From an uncultured Bacilli bacterium (GTDB lineage Bacteria > Bacillota_I > Bacilli_A > RF39 > UBA660), in the NCBI GenBank assembly GCA_934149325.1, contig CAKPEJ010000010.1, forward strand, positions 1 to 40,640: a stretch of 40,640 nucleotides of DNA, in the 5' to 3' direction. The position numbers and the translations under genes were made by a program. The notes beneath the pieces are model-generated. The model saw only the letters and a list, made by a program, of their open reading frames with translations. It did no database searches and was not told where the DNA came from. Position 1 is the first letter of the stretch; every line of letters starts with the position of its first letter. Of this stretch, positions 1 to 8,799 are shown one piece after another.

Positions 1-1053
1 AGTAATACCATTAGTCATTAAAATAGAATTATTATCAAGTTTTAAATCTATTCCAAACAATTCACCATATCTTTCCAAAGTATCAATCCATACACCATCA
101 ACTCTTTTTGATGTTGTTGAGCAATAAAAATAAACTGGTTCTTTTGCCTTTAATGATTTCAATATTAAATTTTTAAATTCTTTAGATGACAAATTTAATG
201 TAGCATAATCATTTTTCCCTATCATTTTTGAACTTTCTTCTTCCTCATATACATTATTATATTTTATCTTTTCATCTTCATAAGAAATTACTTCTACATA
301 TTCATCTTCCAAGTCAATACCAATATACTTATCATAAAATTCTTTAGGAGTTATATCTTTATCAATATGATATTTGCCATCCATATCAGTATATTCAAAG
401 TTAAATTTTTCTTTTGGTATACCATATACACCCGCAATAACATTATAAGCCATTTGCATATATTTATCTTTTATTTCTTGACCATTTTCTTTTGAACTAT
501 TAAGTTCAATATAAAATTTTCTCAATAACCTTGATAAAATTAAATTTAACTCATATGTATTTGATGATGCATAAGTTTCTTCAAATTCAGTTTTTGGAAC
601 AACACCATACTTTTCTATTAAATTTGCTAATTGTGTAAAATATCCACCATCACCTAAACCTGTTCCTAGTAAGTTTGATACATATCTATCATATAGATCC
701 TTATTTTGTAATTTGTATTCTATTAATCTTTCTAAAAGAGTATTAAGTCTTTCTAACTTATCATAAAAGGCAATAAAACTAGCAGACAACTCAAAATTAT
801 TTAATTTACATTTTTCTATTACCTTTTCTCTCAAAATATTAAGACCTGCGAAAGCCCAACATCTTCCAGATACTTTTTGATCTGTAATACCATGAGTTTT
901 AATTTCTATACTAAAATTGTAACTTGGTTTTGTTTCAGAATCTTGTACTAAATCAATAAGTTGAACCTTATTTAATACCCTTTGCATAACTTTATTTGTT
1001 GATTTACTTTCATAACTTTCTTTATATTTGTTTATATCTTCTTTTCTTAACAT
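1..1053 (-). CDS. pepC: Aminopeptidase C / bleomycin hydrolase family (C1B), 3' part missing
   Basis: The readable part is 351 codons and runs off the left edge of the window, so the C-terminal Asn and His catalytic region is not seen. The papain-like Cys site is clear: SGRCWAFAGLN around residues 62-72, with Cys65 as nucleophile, preceded by the ITDQK stretch typical of the oxyanion-hole Gln. The family are cytosolic homohexameric cysteine aminopeptidases that trim peptides. The start is ATG at 1053 with a GGAGG site 8 bases upstream. It lies 19 bases behind a short membrane ORF (1073-1327), and the pair probably share the extended -10 promoter near 1345. The family call is confident; the exact substrate is not known. 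Confidence 0.9.
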   Translation of the reverse strand, partial: MLRKEDINKYKESYESKSTNKVMQRVLNKVQLIDLVQDSETKPSYNFSIEIKTHGITDQKVSGRCWAFAGLNILREKVIEKCKLNNFELSASFIAFYDKLERLNTLLERLIEYKLQNKDLYDRYVSNLLGTGLGDGGYFTQLANLIEKYGVVPKTEFEETYASSNTYELNLILSRLLRKFYIELNSSKENGQEIKDKYMQMAYNVIAGVYGIPKEKFNFEYTDMDGKYHIDKDITPKEFYDKYIGIDLEDEYVEVISYEDEKIKYNNVYEEEESSKMIGKNDYATLNLSSKEFKNLILKSLKAKEPVYFYCSTTSKRVDGVWIDTLERYGELFGIDLKLDNNSILMTNGIT

Positions 1054-1072
1054 AAATTATACCTCCAATAAA

Positions 1073-1327
1073 TTATTTTATAAATCTTTCCCAGATTTTT
1101 CTAATGACTCTTAATGATAAAGTAGATAATGTAAAACCAATTACTGGTACTAAAGAGCTTAAAAAAATATTATCATAGTTTCTAACTAAATATGAATATA
1201 TGATAACAACTATATAAGTTAATACCATAATAAATATTCTTCTTGTTAAACTTGTTTCCCATTTTTTATCTAATTATACTCTCTTATTTCTTTCTTTTAT
1301 ATTATTTATCTCTTCTTCTATTTTCAT
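1073..1327 (-). pseudogene. Small two-helix membrane protein interrupted by an in-frame TAA
   Basis: The reading frame starts at ATG 1327 with a GAGGTG site and would give 84 residues. A TAA at 1274-1276 falls in codon 18. On both sides of the stop the frame reads as one protein: a charged N-terminal helix (MKIEEEINNIKERNKRV), then LDKKWETSLTRR, then two hydrophobic segments (about residues 31-47 and 52-67) and a basic tail. The LDKxWETS box followed by two membrane helices resembles a widespread family of small uncharacterised bacterial and archaeal membrane proteins (from memory). The nonsense codon may be a recent mutation, a sequencing error, or recoded. There is no good downstream start with an SD. 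It is probably co-transcribed with pepC. Confidence 0.6.
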
Positions 1328-1344
1328 TTTTACACCTCATTTAA

Positions 1345-1353
1345 ATTATATCA
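1345..1353 (-). promoter_or_regulatory. Extended -10 promoter for the small membrane ORF and pepC
   Basis: On the minus strand the sequence reads TGATATAAT, a perfect extended -10, 18 bases before the start of the small membrane ORF. No convincing -35 box is seen 17 bases upstream. It lies just beyond the topA terminator, which fits an independent transcription unit. Confidence 0.55.
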
Positions 1354-1361
1354 TAACAAAA

Positions 1362-1388
1362 ATAAAAAAATATTAAAAAATTAATATT
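1362..1388 (-). terminator. Rho-independent terminator of topA
   Basis: On the minus strand an all-AT stem AATATTAA/TTAATATT with a four-base loop is followed by a run of T. The stem includes the topA stop codon. It would end the maf-rbgA-rnhB-topA transcript. Confidence 0.5.
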
Positions 1389-3417
1389 CTTCTTTATAAT
1401 CACATGCTGAACATTTTACTATATTATTTTTTTCAACTAACATATTATTACATTCTGGACACTTTTTTCCAATTGGTTTATCCCAATATGCTTCTTTACA
1501 TTTAGGAAAATTTGAACATCCATAAAAAATTTTACCCTTTTTTGTTTTTCTTTCAACTATTTTATGACCACACTTAATACAGTCACAAACTTCTACTACT
1601 TTTTTTTCTTCTTTTTTTACATACTTGCACTCTGGATAATTAGAACAAGCAATAAATTCTCCATATTTTCCATTTCTTTTTACTAAAGGTTTAGAGCATT
1701 CTGGACATAATTCTCCCGTTTCTTCTGGGGCTTTCTTTTCCATTTTATCAAATGCATTTTCTACCATTGGTTCAAATTCATCATAAAACTCTTTAAGAAC
1801 TTCATTCCATACAAGATTACCTGTTGCAATTTCATCCAAGTTTTCTTCCATTTTTGCTGTATATTTAACATTTATCAAATTACTAAAATATTCTTGTAAC
1901 TTTTCAGTTGTTTCTTTACCTATTTCAGTTGGTACAAACTTCTTATCAACTTTATTTATATAGCCTCTATCTAATATAGTACTAACAGTAGTTGCATATG
2001 TTGATGGTCTTCCTATACCTAATTTTTCCATTTCTTTTATTAAAGATGCTTCTGTAAATCTTGCTGGTGGTTCAGTAAAATGTTGTTTCTTTTCAACTTG
2101 ATCTGTAACTAAAACATCAGTTTTATAATTTGATATATCAGGTAAAATTTTATCTTCACTTTTTTCATAATCTGAATATACCTTTAAATATCCATCAAAA
2201 GTAGTAACAGTACCTGTCATTTTAAATTTATAATCATTATTATCAAGAACAATTGTTGTTACTTGTTGTTTAGATTCTTTCATTAAAGAAGCAAGTGCTC
2301 TAAAATAAATCATTTTATACAATTTATATTCATCATTTGTTAAAAATTCTTTTACTTTTTCTGGTGTTCTTAAAATACTTGTTGGTCTAATAGCCTCATG
2401 TGCATCTTGTACATTTTCTGTTTTTTTAGCTTTCTTTATAGCTCCAACATACTCTTTTCCAAAATTTACTTCTATATACTTATATGCATCATTAGTAAAT
2501 TCATTAGATAGTCTAATAGAATCAGTTCTCATATATGTAATTAAACCTACAGTTTCATTTTTTAAAGATATACCTTCATATAATTTTTGAGCAACACTCA
2601 TTGTTTTCTTTGAAGAAAAATTTAATTTATTTGATGCATCTTGTTGCATAGTACTTGTTATATATGGTGGTTTTGATGCTTTATTTTTATTTTTCTTTTC
2701 TACTGATTCAATTTTGTATGAATTACTTAAACTATTAACAATTTTAGTTGCATCAAGTTCATTTTTTATTTCTAATTTTGAATCTTCTTTATATCCGAAT
2801 AAATTTGCTTCACAATTAGGAAATATAGCTTTTATTGTCCAATATTCTTCTGGATTAAATTTTTCTATTTCTTTTTCCCTATCTACTATCAATTTAAGCG
2901 CAACAGATTGAACTCTTCCTGCACTTTTTCCTCCTGTTTTAGATTGCATAAGTTTACTTAATCTAAAACCTATTATTCTATCTAGTATTCTTCTAGTTTC
3001 TTGACTTCTTACCATTAAATCATCTATTTTTCTAGCTTTTTTAAATGAATTGGTAACAGCATCTTTAGTTATTTCATTAAATACTATTCTTTCATAATCT
3101 TTATCATCAATATCAAGTGCATCTTTTAAATGCCAGCTAATAGCTTCTCCTTCACGATCGGGATCGGTTGCAAGATATATTTTATCTGAATTTTTTACCT
3201 CTTTTTTTAGAGCTGCTATATCCTTTTTCTTTCCCTTTATTGGTTCATAATTTGGTGTAAACCCATTATCTATATCAACACCAAATCCATATTTTCCAGA
3301 AGTTGCTAAATCACGTATATGACCTTTAGAAGATAAAACTTTGTAATCTTTTCCTAAATACTTTTCTATTGTTTTACTTTTAGCTGGTGATTCCACTATT
3401 ACTAAATTTTTACTCAT
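1381..3417 (-). CDS. topA: DNA topoisomerase I (type IA)
   Basis: This enzyme relaxes negative supercoils by single-strand passage. The Toprim domain is at the N terminus (VIVESPAKSKTIEKYL near residues 6-21 and TDPDREGE near 84-91). The active-site tyrosine is in GLITYMRTDS, at about residue 295. Three C4 zinc motifs lie in the last 110 residues (CPEC...CSNYPEC, CIKC...CSNFPKC, CPEC...CSAC). I prefer the ATG at 3417 (678 residues) over the GTG at 3435, because the AAAGGA site at the end of rnhB is well placed for it. Length and motif order are normal for Firmicutes TopA. It is the last gene of the maf-rbgA-rnhB-topA run and is followed directly by a terminator hairpin. Confidence 0.97.
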   Translation of the reverse strand: MSKNLVIVESPAKSKTIEKYLGKDYKVLSSKGHIRDLATSGKYGFGVDIDNGFTPNYEPIKGKKKDIAALKKEVKNSDKIYLATDPDREGEAISWHLKDALDIDDKDYERIVFNEITKDAVTNSFKKARKIDDLMVRSQETRRILDRIIGFRLSKLMQSKTGGKSAGRVQSVALKLIVDREKEIEKFNPEEYWTIKAIFPNCEANLFGYKEDSKLEIKNELDATKIVNSLSNSYKIESVEKKNKNKASKPPYITSTMQQDASNKLNFSSKKTMSVAQKLYEGISLKNETVGLITYMRTDSIRLSNEFTNDAYKYIEVNFGKEYVGAIKKAKKTENVQDAHEAIRPTSILRTPEKVKEFLTNDEYKLYKMIYFRALASLMKESKQQVTTIVLDNNDYKFKMTGTVTTFDGYLKVYSDYEKSEDKILPDISNYKTDVLVTDQVEKKQHFTEPPARFTEASLIKEMEKLGIGRPSTYATTVSTILDRGYINKVDKKFVPTEIGKETTEKLQEYFSNLINVKYTAKMEENLDEIATGNLVWNEVLKEFYDEFEPMVENAFDKMEKKAPEETGELCPECSKPLVKRNGKYGEFIACSNYPECKYVKKEEKKVVEVCDCIKCGHKIVERKTKKGKIFYGCSNFPKCKEAYWDKPIGKKCPECNNMLVEKNNIVKCSACDYKEEY

Positions 3418-3431
3418 AAAATCAAATCCTT

Positions 3432-4085
3432 TCACTTATTATATTCGCGATTTTCTTCTGAAAACCCCCTATTTATTAAAATTTTTATAGGTTTATATGT
3501 TTTTCTATACTCATCAAATATACCATATTTTTCTATAGCTTCCAAGTGTTTTTTAGTTGGATAACCTTTATGAGACTTAAATCCATACTCTGGATATTTC
3601 TTATCAAGTTCTAAAAGCATTCTATCTCTTGTTACTTTTGCAACTATAGATGCAGCTGCTATTGTAACACTTTTTGCATCACCTTTAATTATTTTTAGAA
3701 CAGGAATATCAAGTGTAGTTATAGGCATTGCATCAGTTAGTAAATATTCTATTTTTATTTTTTTATTTGCTTCTTTATATGCTTCTATCATTGCTTTTCT
3801 TGACGCCTCATATATATTAATTTCATCTATTTCTTTTGCAGAAACTATTCCAATACCAACTGATAATGCATCTTTTAAAATAATATCATATAGAGCTTCT
3901 CTCTTTTTTTCAGTTAATTTTTTTGAATCATTAATTAAATCATTTTTATAACCTTTTGGAAATACAACACATCCTGCAACAACAGGTCCAACAAGAGGTC
4001 CTCTTCCAGCTTCATCTGTTCCTGCTATAAAATTATATCCTTCTTTATATAAGTTTTCTTCATATTCATACATATTAATCATCAA
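3432..4085 (-). CDS. rnhB: Ribonuclease HII
   Basis: RNase HII removes RNA from RNA/DNA hybrids and single ribonucleotides from DNA. The acidic metal-binding motif is GTDEAGRGPLVGPV near residues 22-35, and other conserved blocks are DSKKL and AAASIVAKVTRD. About 217 residues is within the normal range. The gene ends in TGA directly before the topA ribosome-binding site, showing that TGA is a stop in this genome. Its 5' end overlaps the end of rbgA by a few bases. Starts at 4085, 4082 and 4073 are all possible; AAGGTAAC at the end of rbgA favours 4085. Confidence 0.96.
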   Translation of the reverse strand: MMINMYEYEENLYKEGYNFIAGTDEAGRGPLVGPVVAGCVVFPKGYKNDLINDSKKLTEKKREALYDIILKDALSVGIGIVSAKEIDEINIYEASRKAMIEAYKEANKKIKIEYLLTDAMPITTLDIPVLKIIKGDAKSVTIAAASIVAKVTRDRMLLELDKKYPEYGFKSHKGYPTKKHLEAIEKYGIFDEYRKTYKPIKILINRGFSEENREYNK

Positions 4086-4989
4086 AAGTTACCTTACCTA
4101 AATACCCTTCTTTTAAATCTCTTACAATTAAAGCAGATACTTTATCATAATCTACTTCGTTTCCTCTCATTATACATCCTCTTTTTCTTCCAATAATTTC
4201 ATATGGTGTTACATAATCTTCTTCATCTAACTCACTTATACCATATCTATTATTTAATTCTTCCATATAATGAATGCTCATATATTTTAAAATATAACAC
4301 GCTACTCTGTCAATTGGAAGAATTTCTTCTTTTATTGCAGAAAAACATGATAAATTAAGCCCAACTATTTCATCATCTATCCTTGGCCATAATATTCCAG
4401 GAGAATCCATCAAATCAACATTTTCACATATTCTTATCCAAGAAAGTTGTTTTGTAACACCTGGTTTATCACCTACACCAACAACTTTTTTACCAGCAAG
4501 ACGATTTATTAAAGTTGATTTACCTACATTTGGTATTCCAATAATTAATGCTCTTGCATTTCTTTCTTTTAATCCTTTTGATATTCTATTTTTATTTAAT
4601 TCATCTAATACTTCTCTTGTAACAATATTTATTTTATCTAAATTTTTATTATTTAATAAGTCTACTAAAACTACTTTATATCCCTGATTCTCATAATATT
4701 TTACCCACTTATTTGTTTTATTAATATCACATAAATCTGTCTTAGTCATAATTAATATTCTTGGTTTATTTCCTATTAAATCATCAATATCTTTTATTTT
4801 TGATGACTTTGGTATTCTTGCATCCAATACCTCATATATTATATCTATTAAATCTATTTTTTCCTTTATTATTCTTCTTGTTTTAGCCATATGACCTGGG
4901 TACCAGTTAATTCCGACTGATGGAAAACTTTTTAGACTATCATCTTTTTTCTTTTCTGTTCTCATTTTTCTTTTTTGATACATATCCAT
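4075..4989 (-). CDS. rbgA: Ribosome biogenesis GTPase RbgA (YlqF)
   Basis: This is a circularly permuted GTPase needed for late assembly of the 50S subunit. The G motifs appear in permuted order: TKTD (G4) comes first, then GIPNVGKST (G1), then DSPG (G3). The N terminus carries the diagnostic NWYPGHMAKT box at residues 28-37. Total length is 304 residues, a little longer than usual because of a basic N-terminal lead of about 20 residues. The start ATG at 4989 has GGAAGTG upstream. The gene lies between maf and rnhB, and rbgA-rnhB adjacency is a common Firmicutes arrangement. Confidence 0.95.
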   Translation of the reverse strand: MDMYQKRKMRTEKKKDDSLKSFPSVGINWYPGHMAKTRRIIKEKIDLIDIIYEVLDARIPKSSKIKDIDDLIGNKPRILIMTKTDLCDINKTNKWVKYYENQGYKVVLVDLLNNKNLDKINIVTREVLDELNKNRISKGLKERNARALIIGIPNVGKSTLINRLAGKKVVGVGDKPGVTKQLSWIRICENVDLMDSPGILWPRIDDEIVGLNLSCFSAIKEEILPIDRVACYILKYMSIHYMEELNNRYGISELDEEDYVTPYEIIGRKRGCIMRGNEVDYDKVSALIVRDLKEGYLGKVTFDD

Positions 4990-4994
4990 TTAAA

Positions 4995-5591
4995 TCACTT
5001 CCTTTTTTCAAAATCCAAATCAGTTACACTATATCCAAGTTCTTTTAATTTATTATATATTATACTAGGAGAAATACCTAATAAAGTATTATAATCACCT
5101 TCAATTTTATCTATAAACAGAGATGCTTTACCTAATGGTACAAATCCACAACATTTAAAAATTTTTTCTTCATTATTTACATACCATTCTATTTCTTCGT
5201 CTTTTATTTCATTAAAATACACATCTGCCTTAGAACATGAACATATAATTTTTTCTTTATATAAATCAATTAATGTTATTCCCGTATATGCTGTACATTT
5301 ATTATTTGACAATTCTTTTAAATTTAAATATGCTTCTTCTTTACTTTTTGGTTTCTCATATATTTTATTATTACAATATATAATGGTATCTGCAGAAATA
5401 ATTATCGCTTTGCTATCAATTTGTTTCTTAACAGATTTAGCTTTATTTAACGAAAGCTCTTCAACATATTTATTAGGACTAGTTTTATTACTTTCTTCAG
5501 GTTCATTGCTAGTAATAACATCATATTTTAGTCCTATCATATTAAAAATATCTTGTCTTTGTTTTGAAGACGAAGCTAATATTATTCTCAT
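4995..5591 (-). CDS. maf: Maf family nucleoside triphosphate pyrophosphatase
   Basis: Maf proteins hydrolyse non-canonical or selected pyrimidine nucleotides (dTTP/UTP-type in the YhdE branch) to the monophosphate and are thought to clean the nucleotide pool. The family signature ILASSSKQRQDIF is at residues 3-15, and the acidic IISADTII block carries the catalytic Asp. The length of 198 residues is normal. It has a strong AAAGGTGG site and begins the minus-strand run into rbgA, rnhB and topA. No clear promoter is seen just upstream; the decayed dinD gene lies only 12 bases before it, so transcription may come from the dinD side. Confidence 0.92.
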   Translation of the reverse strand: MRIILASSSKQRQDIFNMIGLKYDVITSNEPEESNKTSPNKYVEELSLNKAKSVKKQIDSKAIIISADTIIYCNNKIYEKPKSKEEAYLNLKELSNNKCTAYTGITLIDLYKEKIICSCSKADVYFNEIKDEEIEWYVNNEEKIFKCCGFVPLGKASLFIDKIEGDYNTLLGISPSIIYNKLKELGYSVTDLDFEKRK

Positions 5592-5603
5592 TTTATACCA
5601 CCT

Positions 5604-6435
5604 TTACTTTATTCCTTCAAGTTTCTTATTTTCTTTATTTTCTAATTGTTTCTTTTCTCTTTCTAATTTTTTTAAGCTCTTTTTAGGTGTTGGCATTTCT
5701 TCTGGCATCATACCGCCAATATCTGCAATTGCTTTCCTTACTTTTTTACCTACCTCATAATGAACATCTTTTGCTTCTTTTTCTCCTTGTACATTATCTT
5801 TTAGAAGCTTTTGCTTTGTTTGATTTATTCTAAATAAATTAGCAACTAATTCATCTTCATTCATATTATCTAAAATATCTTCTCTATAACGTAATAGCAG
5901 TTTCTCCATTATATAAACCTTTATACCCTGCATTATGAAACTCCGCCATATTTTTAACACCTGCTGCAGAAGCAACTCTTTGCAAAGTATAATTACCTTG
6001 CTTTGTTAACTTTCTTTGATAAAATCTTTTTTCGTCATCTGATAATGAATCATATTCCTGTTCTGTTATTTCTTGTTTCCTTGTTTGTATAGCAAAATAG
6101 GTTTGTCCTAAAGCAACAACTTCTTTACTTGGGTCAGCATTTTGTAATATCAAATAACATATGTATCTTGATAGTTTGTAATCTTGTATATTAGCAGTGG
6201 CATTATTATTTCTTTTTGACAACTTGTTGACCTCAACTAGTTGTTCATCTATTATAAATCCAGAATTTTTACAAGCCTCTTTTGCTTTATTTAAAACCTT
6301 TAAGAAATTTCTCCAGTCTTTATATTCTAAGACTTTTGAAAGTTCCCTAGCATACCAATATTCATTTTCATAATCATCTATATGTTTAATATTCTCAAAA
6401 ATACTATTAGCATATTCATTTTCCATTTTCTTCAT
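5604..6435 (-). pseudogene. dinD: DinD-like DNA-damage-inducible protein, broken by a deletion/frameshift
   Basis: Two overlapping frames together make one DinD-like protein. The first (ATG 6435, strong GGAGG site, 183 residues) holds the N-terminal domain: ENEYWYARELSKVLEYKDW, NSGFIIDEQ, YKLSRYICYLILQNADPSKE and ALGQTYFAIQTRKQE. It stops at 5884-5886 right after GYKGLYNGETA. The second resumes with RYREDILDNMNEDELVANLF and continues to EKEAKDVHYEVGKKVRKAIADIGG and a PTPKKSLKKLE tail. Relative to the family as I remember it, roughly nine residues linking the two halves are missing and the frame changes, which fits a short deletion near 5886-5912. DinD in E. coli is an SOS gene acting with RecA. 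This copy is unlikely to make a full-length product. Confidence 0.8.
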
Positions 6436-6466
6436 TATTACCTCCTTCTTTATTACCTTATATAAA

Positions 6467-6595
6467 AGTTTTTCATAAGTCGTTATCATAACTATTTTAT
6501 TTAAAATATTATCATTTTTCGCCTATAAAATACAAAAATAAATAAGATTAAAACCATTTATTTATAAGCCTTTCTAGGAAGTTTTCCATAAGTCG
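6467..6595 (-). repeat. Two copies of a short GACTTATGAAAAACT-type repeat
   Basis: On the minus strand 6595-6579 reads CGACTTATGGAAAACTT and 6482-6467 reads CGACTTATGAAAAACTT. Related copies lie at 8815-8800 and, more diverged, at 8927-8912. All four occur just upstream of dinD or rhuM. The first copy is part of a 28-codon ORF that encodes TYGKL at this place. Confidence 0.5.
6506..6535 (-). promoter_or_regulatory. Possible promoter upstream of dinD
   Basis: On the minus strand TTGTAT is followed after 18 bases by TGATAATAT-type -10 sequence. It lies between the 28-codon ORF and dinD. No LexA-type box (CGAAC-N4-GTTYG) is visible here, although dinD is an SOS gene elsewhere. Confidence 0.35.
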
Positions 6596-6644
6596 GTATA
6601 TACCAGTTGATTACGATTTTATTAAACTCTTTTTCTTCGTTCAT
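6558..6644 (-). CDS. 28-residue small protein upstream of dinD, unknown function
   Basis: This ORF is too short for routine calling but has complete expression signals: an extended -10 TGCTATAAT at 6675-6683, a short leader, AAAGGAG at 6654-6660 and ATG at 6644. The product begins MNEEKEFNKIVINWYIPTYG and ends KLPRKAYK; it is basic at the C terminus and has no membrane segment. A decayed relative with the pattern F-x-K-x-x-INW and SYEK lies at 8932-8985, upstream of rhuM. I do not recognise a family. It could be a leader peptide, a small regulatory protein, or the remaining start of a larger gene. The Trp and two Tyr residues are distinctive. Confidence 0.5.
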   Translation of the reverse strand: MNEEKEFNKIVINWYIPTYGKLPRKAYK

Positions 6645-6674
6645 TTGGATCAACTCCTTTTTAAAATCATTAAA

Positions 6675-6683
6675 ATTATAGCA
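6675..6683 (-). promoter_or_regulatory. Extended -10 promoter of the 28-codon ORF
   Basis: The minus strand reads TGCTATAAT, a perfect extended -10 with no good -35 box. It lies immediately after the T run of the pepT terminator and about 30 bases before the ORF start. Confidence 0.55.
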
Positions 6684-6684
6684 T

Positions 6685-6713
6685 AAAAAAGGCAGATTTT
6701 GTACTAATCTGTC
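6685..6713 (-). terminator. Rho-independent terminator downstream of pepT
   Basis: On the minus strand CAGATT pairs with AATCTG around a seven-base loop, followed by CC and six T. It lies about 90 bases after the pepT stop and separates pepT from the small ORF and dinD. Confidence 0.55.
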
Positions 6714-6799
6714 TAAATTTGTGTTATTTATTAGGGGTTTAAATCTTACGTAATCATTTTTTTAGTAAAAACCCTAGGCCATATGGCAAATATAATTTT

Positions 6800-8035
6800 T
6801 TATTTTGATTCTCGTTTATTCACCAATTTTTTATTTTTTGAAAATTGTTTGACTATTGATATTAATACATCTACAGTCTTCTCCATATCTTCCATACATA
6901 TATATTCATAAACACTATGAAAATTATGTCCACCTGTTCCTATATTAGGGCATGGAATACCATTATAACTTATTTCAGTACCATCAGTTCCACCTCTGAT
7001 TGGTATTATTAATGGTTCTACATCTACTTGTTTCATAGCAAGAACAGTATTATCAATTAAATCTTTATTACTATTAATTACTTTATACATATTAAAATAT
7101 TGATCATTTATTTTATAGGAAATACAATTATTATATTTATTATTTAATTGCTCAATTATTGTCTTTAATATTACTTTTCTTTTTTCAAAATTTTCTTTAT
7201 CAAAATCTCTTATTAAATATTTCATTTTTGCATGTGATACATTACCTTCTAAATTAGTTAAATGAAAGAATCCTTCATAACCCTCTGTATTTTCAGGTAA
7301 TTCATCTAGAAGTAATGAATTAATAATTGTTGCAATACGAATAGCATTTATCATTTTACCTTTTGCTGAACCAGCATGAGTTGAAAAGCCATTTATTTCA
7401 ACATCTACTTTAGCAGCATTAAAATTTTCATATGAAAATTCCCCTAATGAACTTCCATCTACTGTATATGCTAAATCTGGTTTAAAAATCTTATAATCAA
7501 TATTTTGTGTACCTAAACCAATTTCTTCATCTGGAGTAAAACATACATATATATCACCGTGTTCTTCTTTATTTAATGAAAAGTATTCAAGCATTTGCAT
7601 TATTTCTGCAATGCCTGCTTTATCATCTGAACCTAATAATGTAGTTCCATCTGTTGTAATTAATGTTTTACCTTTGTGAGTCTTTAAATCTGGATACATT
7701 TCACTACTTATTATTTGACTATGATTTAATTTAACATCATTACCATCATAATTATATATAATTTGTGGTTTAATATCATTACCTTTTGCCTGTTCAGAAG
7801 TATCTAGGTGTGCTACAAAACCTATTTTAGGTAATTGTTCATTACCTTTTAATTTAGCATAAACATAACAATTTTTGTCATCAAAAAAAATCTCATCAAC
7901 ATTCATTAAATTTAATTCATCAATCAACATCTTAGCAAATTCTAATTGACTCTTTGTACTAGGTGTATTATCTTTACTAGAATCGGATGTTGTGTCAATA
8001 CTTATATATCTAATAAACTTATCTAATAAACTCAT
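6800..8035 (-). CDS. pepT: Peptidase T (tripeptide aminopeptidase)
   Basis: PepT is a cytosolic M20-family zinc aminopeptidase that cleaves the N-terminal residue from tripeptides. Family features are visible: AHLDT near residues 80-84 (metal His and catalytic Asp), LLGSDDKAGIAEI near 133-145, and PDEEIGLG near 168-175 with the general-base Glu. The N-terminal YISIDTTSD stretch and the length of 411 residues fit the family. The start ATG at 8035 is preceded by GGGGGG. It has its own promoter at 8065-8092, and that promoter lies inside the truncated end of rhuM. A terminator follows at about 6690. The gene looks complete. Confidence 0.95.
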   Translation of the reverse strand: MSLLDKFIRYISIDTTSDSSKDNTPSTKSQLEFAKMLIDELNLMNVDEIFFDDKNCYVYAKLKGNEQLPKIGFVAHLDTSEQAKGNDIKPQIIYNYDGNDVKLNHSQIISSEMYPDLKTHKGKTLITTDGTTLLGSDDKAGIAEIMQMLEYFSLNKEEHGDIYVCFTPDEEIGLGTQNIDYKIFKPDLAYTVDGSSLGEFSYENFNAAKVDVEINGFSTHAGSAKGKMINAIRIATIINSLLLDELPENTEGYEGFFHLTNLEGNVSHAKMKYLIRDFDKENFEKRKVILKTIIEQLNNKYNNCISYKINDQYFNMYKVINSNKDLIDNTVLAMKQVDVEPLIIPIRGGTDGTEISYNGIPCPNIGTGGHNFHSVYEYICMEDMEKTVDVLISIVKQFSKNKKLVNKRESK

Positions 8036-8780
8036 AATATTTTTCCCCCCTAAAGTTAAAACATATTATATCATTTTCTATATTTTTTGCAATAATCACA
8101 TCATATTTATATATTAAACCATCAGGAGAATTTTTCCAATTAGTTAGTCCCATATGTTCTTTATCTGAGTTTGCTCTACTATATATTAATTCGGCAGCAG
8201 TATGTCCACTTATAGCATAATGCAGCTTATTTTGAACTATTTTAAAGAATGTATACGCTTCTTCTGCCTTATGATTGTAATCAGCTGCTGTTGCAATAAA
8301 TAAATCAGTGATTTTTTGGTATGCCATTCTTTCACTTACTCTGATTGTTTTGATACGTTCTAATAATTCATCAAAATATTTTGCATCATATTTATTTCCA
8401 TTTATAAAACGTTCATCATTTAATGCAAAACCCTTTATCATATATTCTTTTAATATTTTTGTTGCCCATATTCTAAATTCTGTTGCTTTTTTAGAATTTA
8501 CTCTGTATCCTACTGCAATTATAGCATCAAGACTATAAACTTCAGTATTATAAATTTTTCCGTCAGGTGCAGTTATTTCCATTTTGGAAACAACTGAATT
8601 TTTATCTAATTCGTTTTCTTCAAATATATTTTTTAAATGTTTTGATATTGCTGGTACACCAACCTCAAAAACTTTTGACATTCCTTTTTGTGATAACCAT
8701 AAAGTTTCATCTTTATAAATAGCATCTACTATAATATTACCTTCACTATTTTTATATATGATTAATTTATTATCTTCCAT
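8019..8780 (-). pseudogene. RhuM family protein, C-terminally truncated
   Basis: RhuM-family proteins occur in mobile islands and beside restriction systems; their biochemical role is unsettled. The N-terminal domain is intact (LWLSQKGMSKVFEVGVPAIS, then HLKNIFEENELDKNS), as is the middle (YSLDAIIAVGYRV, FRIWATKILKEYMIKGFALN) and EEAYTFFKIVQNKLHYAISG. Homology stops after the YDVIIAKN stretch. The last 20 or so residues are a translation of the pepT promoter and leader, and the stop overlaps the pepT start. Full-length relatives are roughly 80 residues longer (from memory). The start is ATG 8780 with GGAGAG upstream; an earlier ATG at 8816 lacks such a site. A deletion next to pepT is the likely cause. 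Confidence 0.75.
8065..8092 (-). promoter_or_regulatory. pepT promoter
   Basis: The minus strand shows TTGCAA (8087-8092), a 16-base spacer and TATAAT (8065-8070) with an extended TGA in front. The predicted start of transcription is some 20 bases before the pepT ATG. It lies within the tail of the truncated rhuM frame. Confidence 0.65.
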
Positions 8781-8799
8781 CAATACTCTCCTTTCCTTT

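Noticed and set aside
5383..5760. 125-codon open frame on the plus strand across maf and dinD
   Set aside because: Antisense to well-supported coding sequence, hydrophobic composition typical of reversed AT-rich genes, no SD.
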